From Cryomorphaceae bacterium (GTDB taxonomy: Bacteria; Bacteroidota; Bacteroidia; Flavobacteriales; Crocinitomicaceae), in assembly GCA_021298235.1 (NCBI GenBank), contig JAJTDX010000005.1, positions 1 to 37,688 of the forward strand: a stretch of DNA of 37,688 nucleotides. The letters are read 5' to 3'. This document shows, piece by piece, positions 16,366 to 23,466 of the stretch (position 1 is the stretch's first letter; every line of letters begins with the position of its first letter). Under the pieces are notes generated by a model. The model did not search any database and was not told where the DNA came from. It was given only the letters and a program-made list of their open reading frames with translations. The translations under genes were made by a program, and so were the position numbers.

Positions 16366-16761
16366 TAGACCGCTTACGCTGATAGAGCATAGATCGCTTC
16401 GCTTAAAGACAATAGACAAAAGACCTCAAGACTTCAGGAGTCAGGAGACAAGACTTCCGCTCTCACTCTCCTTCTCATTCTGAATATAGGAGTCAAGGCT
16501 CTCGCTCTCACTCTCCGCTCTCGCTCTGATTTTTGGGCCGCTGACGCTCAAAGACAAAAGACTTCAGGAGTCAGGAGTCAAGACCTTCACTCTCACTCTC
16601 CGCTCTCGCTCTGATTTTTGGGCCGCTGCGCTCAAAGACCTCAAGACTTCAGGAGTCAGGATTTTTTTCTTGGAACAAGGAGTAGCAATGCTTCCTGCGA
16701 TGGAATTATGAAATGAACACGTTTTAATTATATGTCCAGAAAAAGAGGAAAAAGTGGACAT
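16366..16761 (+). repeat. Repeat copy B, right flank of the hipBA island
   Basis: A direct copy of 14334-14607, enlarged by two extra internal units. The block CTCTCGCTCTGATTTTTGGG-CCGCT occurs twice here (about 16521-16555 and 16604-16628), each time followed by CGCTCAAAGAC and GACTTCAGGAGTCAGG. It ends with the same TTTTTTTCTTGGAACAAGGAG, GGAATTATGAAATGAACAC and ATGTCCA-N16-TGGACAT (16732-16761) as copy A. The two copies lie 2032 bp apart in the same orientation, with hipBA between them. No gene is supported anywhere in 16337-17236. Confidence 0.87.
16732..16761. promoter_or_regulatory. Second ATGTCCA-N16-TGGACAT inverted repeat, downstream of hipA
   Basis: The arms are 16732-16738 and 16755-16761. 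Arm sequence and spacer length are the same as at 14578-14607; the spacer differs at several positions but stays purine-only. No TAnnTTTG box or gene follows closely, so here it cannot be acting as a simple promoter operator. Confidence 0.45.
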
Positions 16762-16835
16762 GAAATGAGTTGAAAATGAACTTCGCCTTTAAAAGAACTG
16801 AATCGAACAGTAAAGCGAACAGCAAAAAGGCTTAC

Positions 16836-16879
16836 TGAAGTATTTTGTATATTTTAGTTCATTTAATTGAAGTATTTTG
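16836..16879 (+). repeat. Short direct repeat TGAAGTATTTTG, 32 bp apart
   Basis: TGAAGTATTTTG occurs at 16836-16847 and 16868-16879 in an AT-rich stretch. There are only two copies, so this is not an array. The surrounding DNA (16762-17014) shows no gene or recognisable RNA. Confidence 0.5.
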
Positions 16880-17014
16880 GCTAATTTTATTTTATATCAA
16901 AAAGAGGTATTGCAGAAAAAACGATCATAGAAAGATCCATTCTCGACATTTGACGTCATTCACAACGAAAATTACCTAGATTTTGTTTTAGGGAAATTAG
17001 AGTAAAATGCTAGG

Positions 17015-17170
17015 CCAAGAAATTTTTCTTGGAACAAAGAGCAAGGCTTGTCGAACTGAACAAAGAGAATTAAAAATTCTTTTTCGCTCTCATTCTCATT
17101 CTCACTCTGAATAAAGGAGTCAAGACATCCGCTCTCACTCTCATTCTGAATATAAACTCCTGCTCTAAGC
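17015..17170 (+). repeat. Degenerate third copy of the island repeat
   Basis: A perfect hairpin CCAAGAAA-TT-TTTCTTGG (17015-17032) runs into GAACAAAGAGCAAGG, matching the TTTCTTGGAACAAGGAG core of copies A and B. Then come AGGCTTGTCGAACTGAAC, pyrimidine blocks of the CGCTCTCATTCTCATTCTC type, GGAGTCAAGAC and CTGAATATAAACTCC. The order is scrambled relative to A and B and the 7-bp inverted repeat is missing, so this looks like a decayed relative. It lies just before the amidase gene. Confidence 0.7.
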
Positions 17171-17236
17171 ACTCAGGTGTAACATTTTCATTTTTAACTC
17201 GTAGTAGGTGTACAAACAAGCAAAAACACACGCTTT

Positions 17237-18178
17237 ATGAGATCCGCGATTCTGTTCGTTTTTTCCTTTGTTTTCTTCTTGTCAGTAAGTGCTGCGAAAA
17301 GCAAAATCACGGTCGTTATCGATCCTGGCCACGGAGGTTCTGACCATGGTCACATATCATCCAATAAAGAGCACATGTCTGAAAAGGAGCTCAATTTGAT
17401 CATCGCAAAGAAATTTGGTGAAATGATTGAAAAGCAACTCCAGAATGTAACTATCATTTACACGCGAACGGACGACTCCTATCCAAGCTTGAACGACCGG
17501 GTAAAACTCGCCAATGGAGCGAAAGCGGATTATTTCATTTCAATTCATTGCAATGCCAATTCAAAAAAATCGGTTCATGGCACTGAGTCACATGTGCACA
17601 CCATGGAGTCCACAAAATCTGTAGGTTTAGCGCAATCCATGGAGAAGGAGTTCACTTCTTTTGCAGGAAGATACTCACGTGGAGTGAAAGACACAGAAGA
17701 CCGTGAACATTCATTACAAGTATTGAAATACACAACGATGGCTGGAGTCTTGATCGAATGCGGATTCATGACCAACGAAGATGAGGCAACGTACTTAAAT
17801 ACTGCCAACGGTCAAGAGAAAATAGCCACTTCTATTTTCCGTGCATTCAAGAATTACATTGTGAAGCAACACCCTTCTATTGCCTTCGTAAAAGAAGAAC
17901 CGAAACAAGATGCAACCGCCAAGAAAGACGATGAAAAAACGGATGCTTCCAAAAGTTATGTAATTCAGATCATGTCCTCGAAACAACCTGTTGATACGAC
18001 CATTCCTGAGTTCAAAAAAATTGAATTACCGGTCGTCCGCAACGAGGTAGAAACAGGAAGTGCGTATCGCTACAAATATACCGTTGGGCAATACTCTTCT
18101 CAGGATGAAGCCCGAAAGGATCTTGAGAAGGTTCAGCAGAAAGGATTTAAAGACGCTTACGTCGTAAAGGTTAACTGA
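17237..18178 (+). CDS. N-acetylmuramoyl-L-alanine amidase (Amidase_3) with C-terminal SPOR-like region
   Basis: A zinc hydrolase that cuts stem peptides from peptidoglycan glycan chains in the periplasm, usually during cell separation. The signal peptide is MRSAILFVFSFVFFLSVSAA. The catalytic domain spans ~22-213, with zinc and catalytic residues visible as His 32 (DPGHGG), Glu 51 (KELNL), His 104 (ISIHCNAN) and Glu 174 (LIECGFMTN). A Lys/Asp-rich linker (~220-238) leads to an ~80-residue domain (SYVIQIMSSKQPV, then YKYTVGQYSSQDEARKDLEK, GFKDAYVVKVN). This resembles a SPOR septal-peptidoglycan-binding domain and would direct the enzyme to division sites. It is 313 residues long and not in an operon. 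Confidence 0.95.
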   Translation: MRSAILFVFSFVFFLSVSAAKSKITVVIDPGHGGSDHGHISSNKEHMSEKELNLIIAKKFGEMIEKQLQNVTIIYTRTDDSYPSLNDRVKLANGAKADYFISIHCNANSKKSVHGTESHVHTMESTKSVGLAQSMEKEFTSFAGRYSRGVKDTEDREHSLQVLKYTTMAGVLIECGFMTNEDEATYLNTANGQEKIATSIFRAFKNYIVKQHPSIAFVKEEPKQDATAKKDDEKTDASKSYVIQIMSSKQPVDTTIPEFKKIELPVVRNEVETGSAYRYKYTVGQYSSQDEARKDLEKVQQKGFKDAYVVKVN

Positions 18179-18213
18179 CAAAATTTAAGATTGAATTTTT
18201 ATTCTGTGTTGAA

Positions 18214-18231
18214 TTCCGTAAATTCACGGAA
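18214..18231. promoter_or_regulatory. Near-palindrome upstream of the SSB-like gene
   Basis: TTCCGT-AAATTC-ACGGAA has arms of six perfect bases and 16 of 18 positions symmetric. It ends 15 bp before the ATG at 18247 and has no T-run behind it, so an operator is more likely than a terminator. Confidence 0.35.
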
Positions 18232-18246
18232 ACCAATCTCAGAATT

Positions 18247-18681
18247 ATGGCTACTGTATTCGAAACACGCCTCATAGGAAACATAGGTAAAGATGCCGTT
18301 GTCAGGCACATGGAACGAGGCGTTATTGCTATAAATTTTCCGGTGGCTCACAACAAGAACTGGCGCGACAAACGAAACGGTGAAACCAAAACCAAAACCA
18401 CCTGGGTTAATTGTACCATCTGGAAAAGGGAAGGAGCGAATCTGCGAATCCTGGATTTTTTAAAAAGAGGCGCAATGGTAGAGCTTGAGGGCACCCCCTT
18501 CGCTAAGGCCTATGCCCAGGAAGACGGATCGATCCGCACCGAATTGCGATTGAATGTTTCAAAGACCAATATTTTGCGTCCGGCGCGTCACGACGATGAT
18601 TTTCCGGATGTTGTGGATCAGGAGGATACAGAATTCGATGCCTCTTTGGATGATTTTACACTGGATGAAGAGGATTTTTGA
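18247..18681 (+). CDS. ssb: Single-stranded DNA-binding protein (SSB family)
   Basis: A 144-residue protein. Residues 1-110 form an OB fold with SSB landmarks: the opening ETRLIGNIGKDA, FPVAHNKNWRD, TTWVNCTIWKREGANLRILDFLKRGAMVELEGTP, and RLNVSKTNIL. The tail is short and very acidic, ending TLDEEDF, which fits the protein-docking tip that normally ends DDDIPF-like. It would coat single-stranded DNA during replication, repair or recombination. The opening differs from the usual housekeeping SSB start, so this may be a second SSB copy. It stands alone between the amidase gene and tRNA-Asn, with a near-palindrome in its leader. Confidence 0.9.
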   Translation: MATVFETRLIGNIGKDAVVRHMERGVIAINFPVAHNKNWRDKRNGETKTKTTWVNCTIWKREGANLRILDFLKRGAMVELEGTPFAKAYAQEDGSIRTELRLNVSKTNILRPARHDDDFPDVVDQEDTEFDASLDDFTLDEEDF

Positions 18682-18700
18682 AGAAATTGGCAATTCAAAA

Positions 18701-18730
18701 TTTGGAAAATAAATTCTTTACTTATATTTG
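18701..18730 (+). promoter_or_regulatory. Promoter of tRNA-Asn
   Basis: TTTG (18701-18704), an 18-bp spacer, and TATATTTG (18723-18730) match the Bacteroidota consensus exactly in both boxes. The expected start, about 18737, lies 35 nt before the mature tRNA. Confidence 0.75.
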
Positions 18731-18771
18731 CAGTCGCTTTGGATTTCTGATTAAGAAAAACAGTGCAACAT

Positions 18772-18845
18772 TCCTCCTTAGCTCAGTCGGTTAGAGCATT
18801 TGACTGTTAATCAAAGGGTCCTTGGTTCGAGCCCAAGAGGAGGAG
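18772..18845 (+). tRNA. tRNA-Asn (anticodon GUU)
   Basis: A complete 74-nt cloverleaf. The acceptor stem TCCTCCT pairs perfectly with AGGAGGA (18838-18844), with G at the discriminator position. The anticodon stem TTTGA/TCAAA holds the loop CTGTTAA with anticodon GTT. The T-arm CTTGG/CCAAG holds TTCGAGC. The CCA end is not fully encoded (GCA follows). It has its own promoter and terminator. Confidence 0.97.
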
Positions 18846-18854
18846 CAAAAGTGG

Positions 18855-18880
18855 AAGCCAGCCGTTAGGTTGGCTTTTTT
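18855..18880 (+). terminator. Rho-independent terminator of tRNA-Asn
   Basis: A stem AAGCCAGCC / GGTTGGCTT (one G-T pair) with loop GTTA and a run of six T, placed 10 nt after the tRNA. Confidence 0.88.
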
Positions 18881-19083
18881 CATTTAACAATATTGGGCGA
18901 GATTATAATTCCGACTTGTCGGAAAGTTTATCCTGAGTGAAACAAAGTGGAGACGAAGAAAGCCCACGAGGCGGTTCAGAGCTTAATACAAACTTTGAGA
19001 TTCGCATCAAGTTCTTAGTGGGCATAAGGTTTAGTACTTCGAAATCGCCTCCTGCGGACAGCTGCAAACTCTTTTCTGCTTTC
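18881..19083. other. Non-coding stretch with palindrome and dispersed-repeat-like sequence
   Basis: It contains a perfect inverted repeat TTCCGAC-TT-GTCGGAA (18909-18924), then CCTGAGTGAAACAAAGTGGA-GACGAAG, which resembles small dispersed repeats common in Bacteroidota chromosomes. GAGGCGGTT and AATCGCCTC about 70 bp apart could pair. No open reading frame or known RNA is recognised. Confidence 0.4.
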
Positions 19084-19512
19084 TCACTTCCTCAGGCGAA
19101 TGAGATCGTCTTTTAATAGTTCTAATATGTTGATATTCTCTTGAATGGAATTTCTTTGTTCCATATCTGTACAGTTAGCTAATTGCTCTTGGGCATTTCT
19201 TATTTTATTGTCTAGCTCTGTAATCTTGTAGTGAAGAGCTTCCTTATTCGACTCATCAGCTGTTTTTCTTTTGGGTTCATGCAGCCGCTTATATTTTTTG
19301 TCTATCCTGAATCTTAGGATGAAAAAAGCAACTAATAAAATTATTAATATAAGTCTTGCAGCCCCAACAACCAGTGACCAAGTATCTTCGCCTATGTACG
19401 TGAAAAGATATAGTAATGTAAAAAGTAGAAAGATGATCACGTTGATAACAAAGCCAATCAAAACCATTGTCATCATCTTCTCTTCAATGAAACTCTCTTC
19501 TTTTTCTTTCAT
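19084..19512 (-). CDS. Hypothetical membrane protein with two helices and a coiled-coil tail
   Basis: A 142-residue protein that I do not recognise. After a charged start (MKEKEESFIEEKMM) come two hydrophobic segments, ~15-38 (MVLIGFVINVIIFLLFTLLY) and ~48-66 (VVGAARLILIILLVAFFI). A basic stretch (RFRIDKKYKRLHEPKRK) then marks the cytoplasmic side by the positive-inside rule. Residues ~80-142 are a predicted coiled coil (LHYKITELDNKIRNAQEQLA, INILELLKDDLIRLRK). The region is AT-rich. It lies 24 bp downstream of the transglutaminase-like gene on the same strand and may share its transcript. Confidence 0.6.
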   Translation of the reverse strand: MKEKEESFIEEKMMTMVLIGFVINVIIFLLFTLLYLFTYIGEDTWSLVVGAARLILIILLVAFFILRFRIDKKYKRLHEPKRKTADESNKEALHYKITELDNKIRNAQEQLANCTDMEQRNSIQENINILELLKDDLIRLRK

Positions 19513-19536
19513 ATTATCTGTTTAAGAATTAAATAC

Positions 19537-20622
19537 TCACAACTCAAACTTCACTCCGGTGGAATTGTTGATCACTACCGAAGGCGAACCAACTTTCTGT
19601 ATGAATTGTATGAAATACTGCGCTCTTTCATCCAACAGCTTGGTTTCTCCTATCCTAAAATCTGGACAAGTACCCTCGGCGAGATGAAAGAATTCCCCGT
19701 CGACATTCAAACGATACCCATTTGTTTCAGGGAAATTTCCTTTCACATAAACGGCAATGTGTCCTTTCATGTACGCAAGACGGTATTCTGCACCAATCTG
19801 TTCAAGAAATGAGGCAAAAAGAATTGTTTTTCCACTGCAATCCGAGTTTCCTGACATAAGAATCTCGTTCGGACGTTTCAAAATTTCGCTTCCGGCATGT
19901 GCTTCGTAATTACTGTATTTTATTCGGTTGGTCACAAAATTCAATAAAACCTGGATTTTTTCCTCCTGCGTCTGACACCCTTGAATTAACTGATCTGTAA
20001 AGCGTTTGATGGTGGGTTCATCTTTAATGGAAACGTAGGCACCATGGTTCATCGACATCACAGGGTCGAGCTCTTTGCCATTCTTGGTAATGTAATAGTT
20101 GCCCCAATGAATGGTTTTGTTCGAAATGAAGCCCAAGAGCTCTTCATCTGAAACAGTGTACGTGTAAGGGTCATACTCAACAGCAAACTGGATGCCTTTG
20201 CGGACGTTAAACAAAGAATCGGGGAAACGGAAAAAGAGCGACTTCTCTCCGTAAAAACGGTATTTCCCCAAATACTGATATCCTCCCTTTTCTTGCGCGA
20301 ATTCAACAGTTTTAGGATCGATGCAGAGCTGACGTAGGGTTTGAGCGGCGTCAAATGCCTCCTTGTCGATCGAGAAATATAAAAGATGCTCATCGCGTTG
20401 ATTCACCTCCAACTTAGCCTTTGTACCAGTCAATTGTTCGGAAAACTCAGGGTGCGTGTATCCCGGATAGGCCAAATAGGTCAGTAATGTGGAACGAAGC
20501 TCGGCTTGATGATCGACAGGTTCTTCGTAGTAGTATCTTTTCCAAACATAATACCCCAGTGAAAATCCAGCCAAAAGCACAGGGGAAAGAATGAGAACAA
20601 GGATTTTATTTCTTTTCGACAC
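19537..20622 (-). CDS. Transglutaminase-like cysteine peptidase domain protein
   Basis: A 361-residue protein held by an N-terminal membrane anchor (ILVLILSPVLLAGFSLGYYVW), so the rest is probably periplasmic. The C-terminal ~140 residues look like a transglutaminase core: IQVLLNFVTNRIKYSNYEA, the nucleophile in NSDCSGKTILFASFLEQIGAEYRL split as NSDC (Cys 262) and SGKTILFASFL, His 288 in MKGHIAVYV, and Glu 316 in HLAEGT where many homologues have Asp. Family members are proteases or amide hydrolases rather than true cross-linkers. The N-terminal ~200 residues match nothing I know. Substrate unknown. Confidence 0.8.
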   Translation of the reverse strand: MSKRNKILVLILSPVLLAGFSLGYYVWKRYYYEEPVDHQAELRSTLLTYLAYPGYTHPEFSEQLTGTKAKLEVNQRDEHLLYFSIDKEAFDAAQTLRQLCIDPKTVEFAQEKGGYQYLGKYRFYGEKSLFFRFPDSLFNVRKGIQFAVEYDPYTYTVSDEELLGFISNKTIHWGNYYITKNGKELDPVMSMNHGAYVSIKDEPTIKRFTDQLIQGCQTQEEKIQVLLNFVTNRIKYSNYEAHAGSEILKRPNEILMSGNSDCSGKTILFASFLEQIGAEYRLAYMKGHIAVYVKGNFPETNGYRLNVDGEFFHLAEGTCPDFRIGETKLLDERAQYFIQFIQKVGSPSVVINNSTGVKFEL

Positions 20623-20702
20623 GGCAAATCAGTTACAGAAGACTAAACATACGGATTTTCTTTTTTGAAGCACTGTTCTACCCTTCGATTTCTTGTTTGG
20701 CA

Positions 20703-20745
20703 ACAGTTTTTCAACTGTGCGATTAGGAAAATAACTCTACTTTTG
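20703..20745 (+). promoter_or_regulatory. Putative purH promoter with overlapping inverted repeat
   Basis: A perfect -7 box TACTTTTG lies at 20738-20745, 23 bp before the purH ATG. Where the -33 box should be there is an inverted repeat ACAGTT-TTTC-AACTGT (20703-20718) instead of a clear TTTG. A regulator bound there would block the promoter. Confidence 0.45.
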
Positions 20746-20768
20746 CACTTTCATTTTTAGCCGCACAC

Positions 20769-22298
20769 ATGACTGAATTAAAGAAGATCAAGGCAGCGTT
20801 GATATCCGTATACGATAAAGCTGGTTTAGCACCGATCATTGAGGAATTGAATAAGCATGGGGTTACCATCTATTCAACCGGAGGAACACAAACGTTTATT
20901 GAAGAAATGAATGTTCCGGTAGAAAGGGTGGAGGACTTGACTTCTTACCCATCCATACTTGGTGGAAGGGTTAAAACGCTACATCCAAAAGTTTTCGGTG
21001 GAATTCTAAACAGAAGACATCTACAGAAGGATCAGGAACAAATCGCTGAATACGATATTCCCGAGCTTGACCTGGTGATTGTTGACCTTTATCCATTTGA
21101 GGCTACAGTCGCCTCCGGAGCAGCTCATGAAGCTATTATTGAGAAGATCGACATCGGAGGAATTTCACTCATTCGAGCCGCGGCAAAAAATTACAAGGAT
21201 GTTGTAATTATTCCTTCACAAGGTGAATACGCTTCGTTTTTAGATGTACTTCGCCAACAGGATGGGGCGACTACGATTGAACAAAGGCAGGACTTCGCCA
21301 GGGCCGCCTTCAATGTTTCTTCACATTACGACACTCAGATCTATCGGTATTTTGACGGTTCTGAGCATTCGTCCTTCAAAGTGAGCTATCAGGGGGCACA
21401 TGTACTTCGTTATGGAGAAAACCCCCACCAACAAGGTGTTTTTTATGGAGACCTTGAGGCCATGTTCGAAAAATTACATGGAAAAGAGCTTTCTTACAAT
21501 AACCTCCTTGACGTCGATGCAGCCGTCAATCTGATGGAGGAATTCAAAGAGGACGACCCGACTTTTGCTATTCTCAAGCACAACAATGCCTGTGGACTTG
21601 CAACGAGAAGCACCCTCAAACAAGCGTATGAGGACGCACTTGCAGGTGATCCAGTGAGTGCTTTTGGGGGAATTCTGATAGCGAACAGAGTGTTGGATGG
21701 GGAAACTGCAGTAGCTGTGAATGAGCTCTTTTGTGAAGTAATCATTGCGCCTGGATATTCTTCCGAAGCACTGGAGTTATTGAAGTCTAAAAAGAACCGA
21801 ATTCTTCTGGTTCAAAAGGAGATTGACCTGCCCAAAAAGCAGTTCAGGACCATACTGAACGGAGTACTCGAACAGGATAAAGATTTGTTGACGGAAACAA
21901 AGGTTCATCTTAGCCCAAGAACCAACAAAACACCTACTGAATTTGAAATTGAAGACCTGCTTTTTGCAAATAAGCTCGTTAAACACACCAAATCGAATAC
22001 GATCGTTTTGGCTAAAAACAGACAATTGCTTGCGAGTGGTACCGGACAGACTTCCCGTGTTGATGCGCTAAGACAAGCAATTCACAAGGCTCAAAGCTTC
22101 GGTTTTGATTTGCAAGGTGCCGTGATGGCATCAGATGCTTTTTTCCCTTTCCCTGACTGTGTAGAAATCGCGCACAATGCCGGGATTACAGCAGTTGTTC
22201 AACCAGGCGGTTCAATTAAGGATGACTTGTCAATAGACTATTGCAATGCCCATGATATAGCGATGGTATTTACCGGAAATCGCCACTTCAAACATTAA
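20769..22298 (+). CDS. purH: Bifunctional AICAR transformylase / IMP cyclohydrolase
   Basis: Catalyses the last two steps of de novo IMP synthesis: formyl transfer from 10-formyl-tetrahydrofolate to AICAR, then ring closure. At 509 residues it is full length. The N-terminal MGS-like cyclohydrolase domain (~1-195) shows STGGT (36-40) and GGRVKTLHP (65-73). The transformylase domain follows, with LRYGENPHQ (213-221), the catalytic Lys 270-His 271 in AILKHNNACG, and near the end SDAFFPFPDCVE and VVQPGGSIKDD. A poly-T tract follows the stop, and mreB begins 93 bp later. purH next to the mre cluster is, to my knowledge, common in Flavobacteriia. Confidence 0.98.
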   Translation: MTELKKIKAALISVYDKAGLAPIIEELNKHGVTIYSTGGTQTFIEEMNVPVERVEDLTSYPSILGGRVKTLHPKVFGGILNRRHLQKDQEQIAEYDIPELDLVIVDLYPFEATVASGAAHEAIIEKIDIGGISLIRAAAKNYKDVVIIPSQGEYASFLDVLRQQDGATTIEQRQDFARAAFNVSSHYDTQIYRYFDGSEHSSFKVSYQGAHVLRYGENPHQQGVFYGDLEAMFEKLHGKELSYNNLLDVDAAVNLMEEFKEDDPTFAILKHNNACGLATRSTLKQAYEDALAGDPVSAFGGILIANRVLDGETAVAVNELFCEVIIAPGYSSEALELLKSKKNRILLVQKEIDLPKKQFRTILNGVLEQDKDLLTETKVHLSPRTNKTPTEFEIEDLLFANKLVKHTKSNTIVLAKNRQLLASGTGQTSRVDALRQAIHKAQSFGFDLQGAVMASDAFFPFPDCVEIAHNAGITAVVQPGGSIKDDLSIDYCNAHDIAMVFTGNRHFKH

Positions 22299-22391
22299 TC
22301 TTTTTTTTTTCAATTTATTGTAACAAAAACGCGAATTTTACGATTAAGAGCAGACATGCACTTGTACACGTTTTAATACGTCAAAACTAAA

Positions 22392-23417
22392 ATGGGTTTA
22401 TTTAGCTTTTTAACACAGGAGATCGCAATTGACCTTGGAACGGCAAATACGCTGATCATTCTAAATGATAAGGTGGTGGTAGATGAGCCGTCTATCGTTG
22501 CCAAGGATATCCAGACCGGCAAGGTAGTCGCCATCGGTAAAAAAGCACAACAAATGCATGGGAAGACCCACAAGCTCATTGAAACGGTTCGACCCTTAAA
22601 AGACGGAGTGATTGCTGACTTCCAGAGTGCTGAGCAGATGATTCGTGGGATGATCAAGATGATCAATCCGGGCAGAAGTCTTTTTAACCCGACATTGAGA
22701 ATGGTGATATGTATTCCATCAGGGATCACGGAGGTAGAAAAGCGAGCGGTACGTGACTCTGCGGAGCATGCAGGCGCTAAAGAGGTGTACTTGATACACG
22801 AGCCAATGGCTGCAGCGATCGGGATCGGAATCGATGTTGAAGAGCCAATGGGAAATATGATTATTGACATCGGCGGAGGTACTTCCGAGATCGCCGTCAT
22901 TGCCCTGGGAGGAATCGTGTGTGACAAATCTATTCGAATTGCCGGTGACGATTTTACGAATGACATTGAAGAATACATGCGACGCCAGCATAACATTCTC
23001 GTCGGCGAACGCACAGCAGAACAAATCAAAATTGAAGTTGGAGCTGCGCTTCCAGAGTTAGACAACCCACCGGAGGATTTCGCTGTTCGGGGAAGAGATT
23101 TGATGACGGGTATTCCCAAGGAAATTGTAATTTCTTACACGGAGGTTGCCAATGCATTGGATAAAACAATCTCAAAGATCGAAGAAGCGATCCTGAGCGC
23201 ATTGGAGATGACACCTCCCGAATTGTCTGCAGATATTTACAAAACCGGAATCTACCTAGCCGGCGGTGGATCGATGCTCCGAGGATTGGATAAGCGTATT
23301 TCGGCGAAAACAAAGTTGCCGGTTCACATTGCAGAGGATCCGCTTCGTGCTGTTGCCCGCGGAACAAGTATTGCACTCAAAAATATCGACAGGTTCCAGT
23401 TCCTGATCAGAGATTAA
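22392..23417 (+). CDS. mreB: Rod-shape-determining protein MreB (bacterial actin)
   Basis: A 341-residue cytoplasmic actin homologue that forms membrane-bound filaments guiding lateral wall synthesis. Family motifs are DLGTANT (14-20, phosphate 1), IPSGITEVEKRA (108-119), EPMAAAIG (137-144), DIGGGTSE (159-166, phosphate 2) and LAGGGSMLRGLD in the C-terminal part. The N-terminal MGLFSFLTQE can act as the amphipathic membrane helix. It leads mreBCD-mrdA-rodA and is separated from mreC by a strong hairpin with a T-rich tail, which could make mreB more abundant than the genes behind it. Confidence 0.98.
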   Translation: MGLFSFLTQEIAIDLGTANTLIILNDKVVVDEPSIVAKDIQTGKVVAIGKKAQQMHGKTHKLIETVRPLKDGVIADFQSAEQMIRGMIKMINPGRSLFNPTLRMVICIPSGITEVEKRAVRDSAEHAGAKEVYLIHEPMAAAIGIGIDVEEPMGNMIIDIGGGTSEIAVIALGGIVCDKSIRIAGDDFTNDIEEYMRRQHNILVGERTAEQIKIEVGAALPELDNPPEDFAVRGRDLMTGIPKEIVISYTEVANALDKTISKIEEAILSALEMTPPELSADIYKTGIYLAGGGSMLRGLDKRISAKTKLPVHIAEDPLRAVARGTSIALKNIDRFQFLIRD

Positions 23418-23430
23418 GATTGTGACGAGG

Positions 23431-23464
23431 TCCCGCTGAAATCAGTGGGATTTCTTATTTTTGT
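23431..23464 (+). terminator. Terminator-like hairpin between mreB and mreC
   Basis: TCCCGCTGA (23431-23439) pairs with TCAGTGGGA (23442-23450) over nine positions with one G-T pair. TTTCTTATTTTTG follows directly. It ends only a few bases before the mreC ATG at 23467, so it may act as a partial terminator or fold over the mreC start. The tail also contains TATTTTTG, a perfect -7-like box, but no -33 box is present. Confidence 0.68.
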
Positions 23465-23466
23465 CT

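Noticed and set aside
14334..16761. Composite transposon or insertion sequence around hipBA
   Set aside because: No transposase, no target-site duplication that I can see, and the flanks carry no IS-like gene. They are described as direct repeats only.
16836..16879. 32-bp period repeat as a regulatory iteron or replication origin element
   Set aside because: There are only two copies, with no DnaA-box cluster or replication gene nearby.
14334..17170. CRISPR array
   Set aside because: The repeats are long, irregular and directly abutting. There are no uniform 25-40 bp repeats with unique spacers and no cas genes.
16564..17172. Short minus-strand frames rich in S, E, N and R in the repeat region
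   Set aside because: They are translations of the CTCTC-type low-complexity DNA, with no start context or family resemblance.
22373..23119. 248-residue minus-strand frame opposite mreB
   Set aside because: mreB on the plus strand carries all family motifs. The minus frame is a shadow rich in S, I and P without recognisable features.
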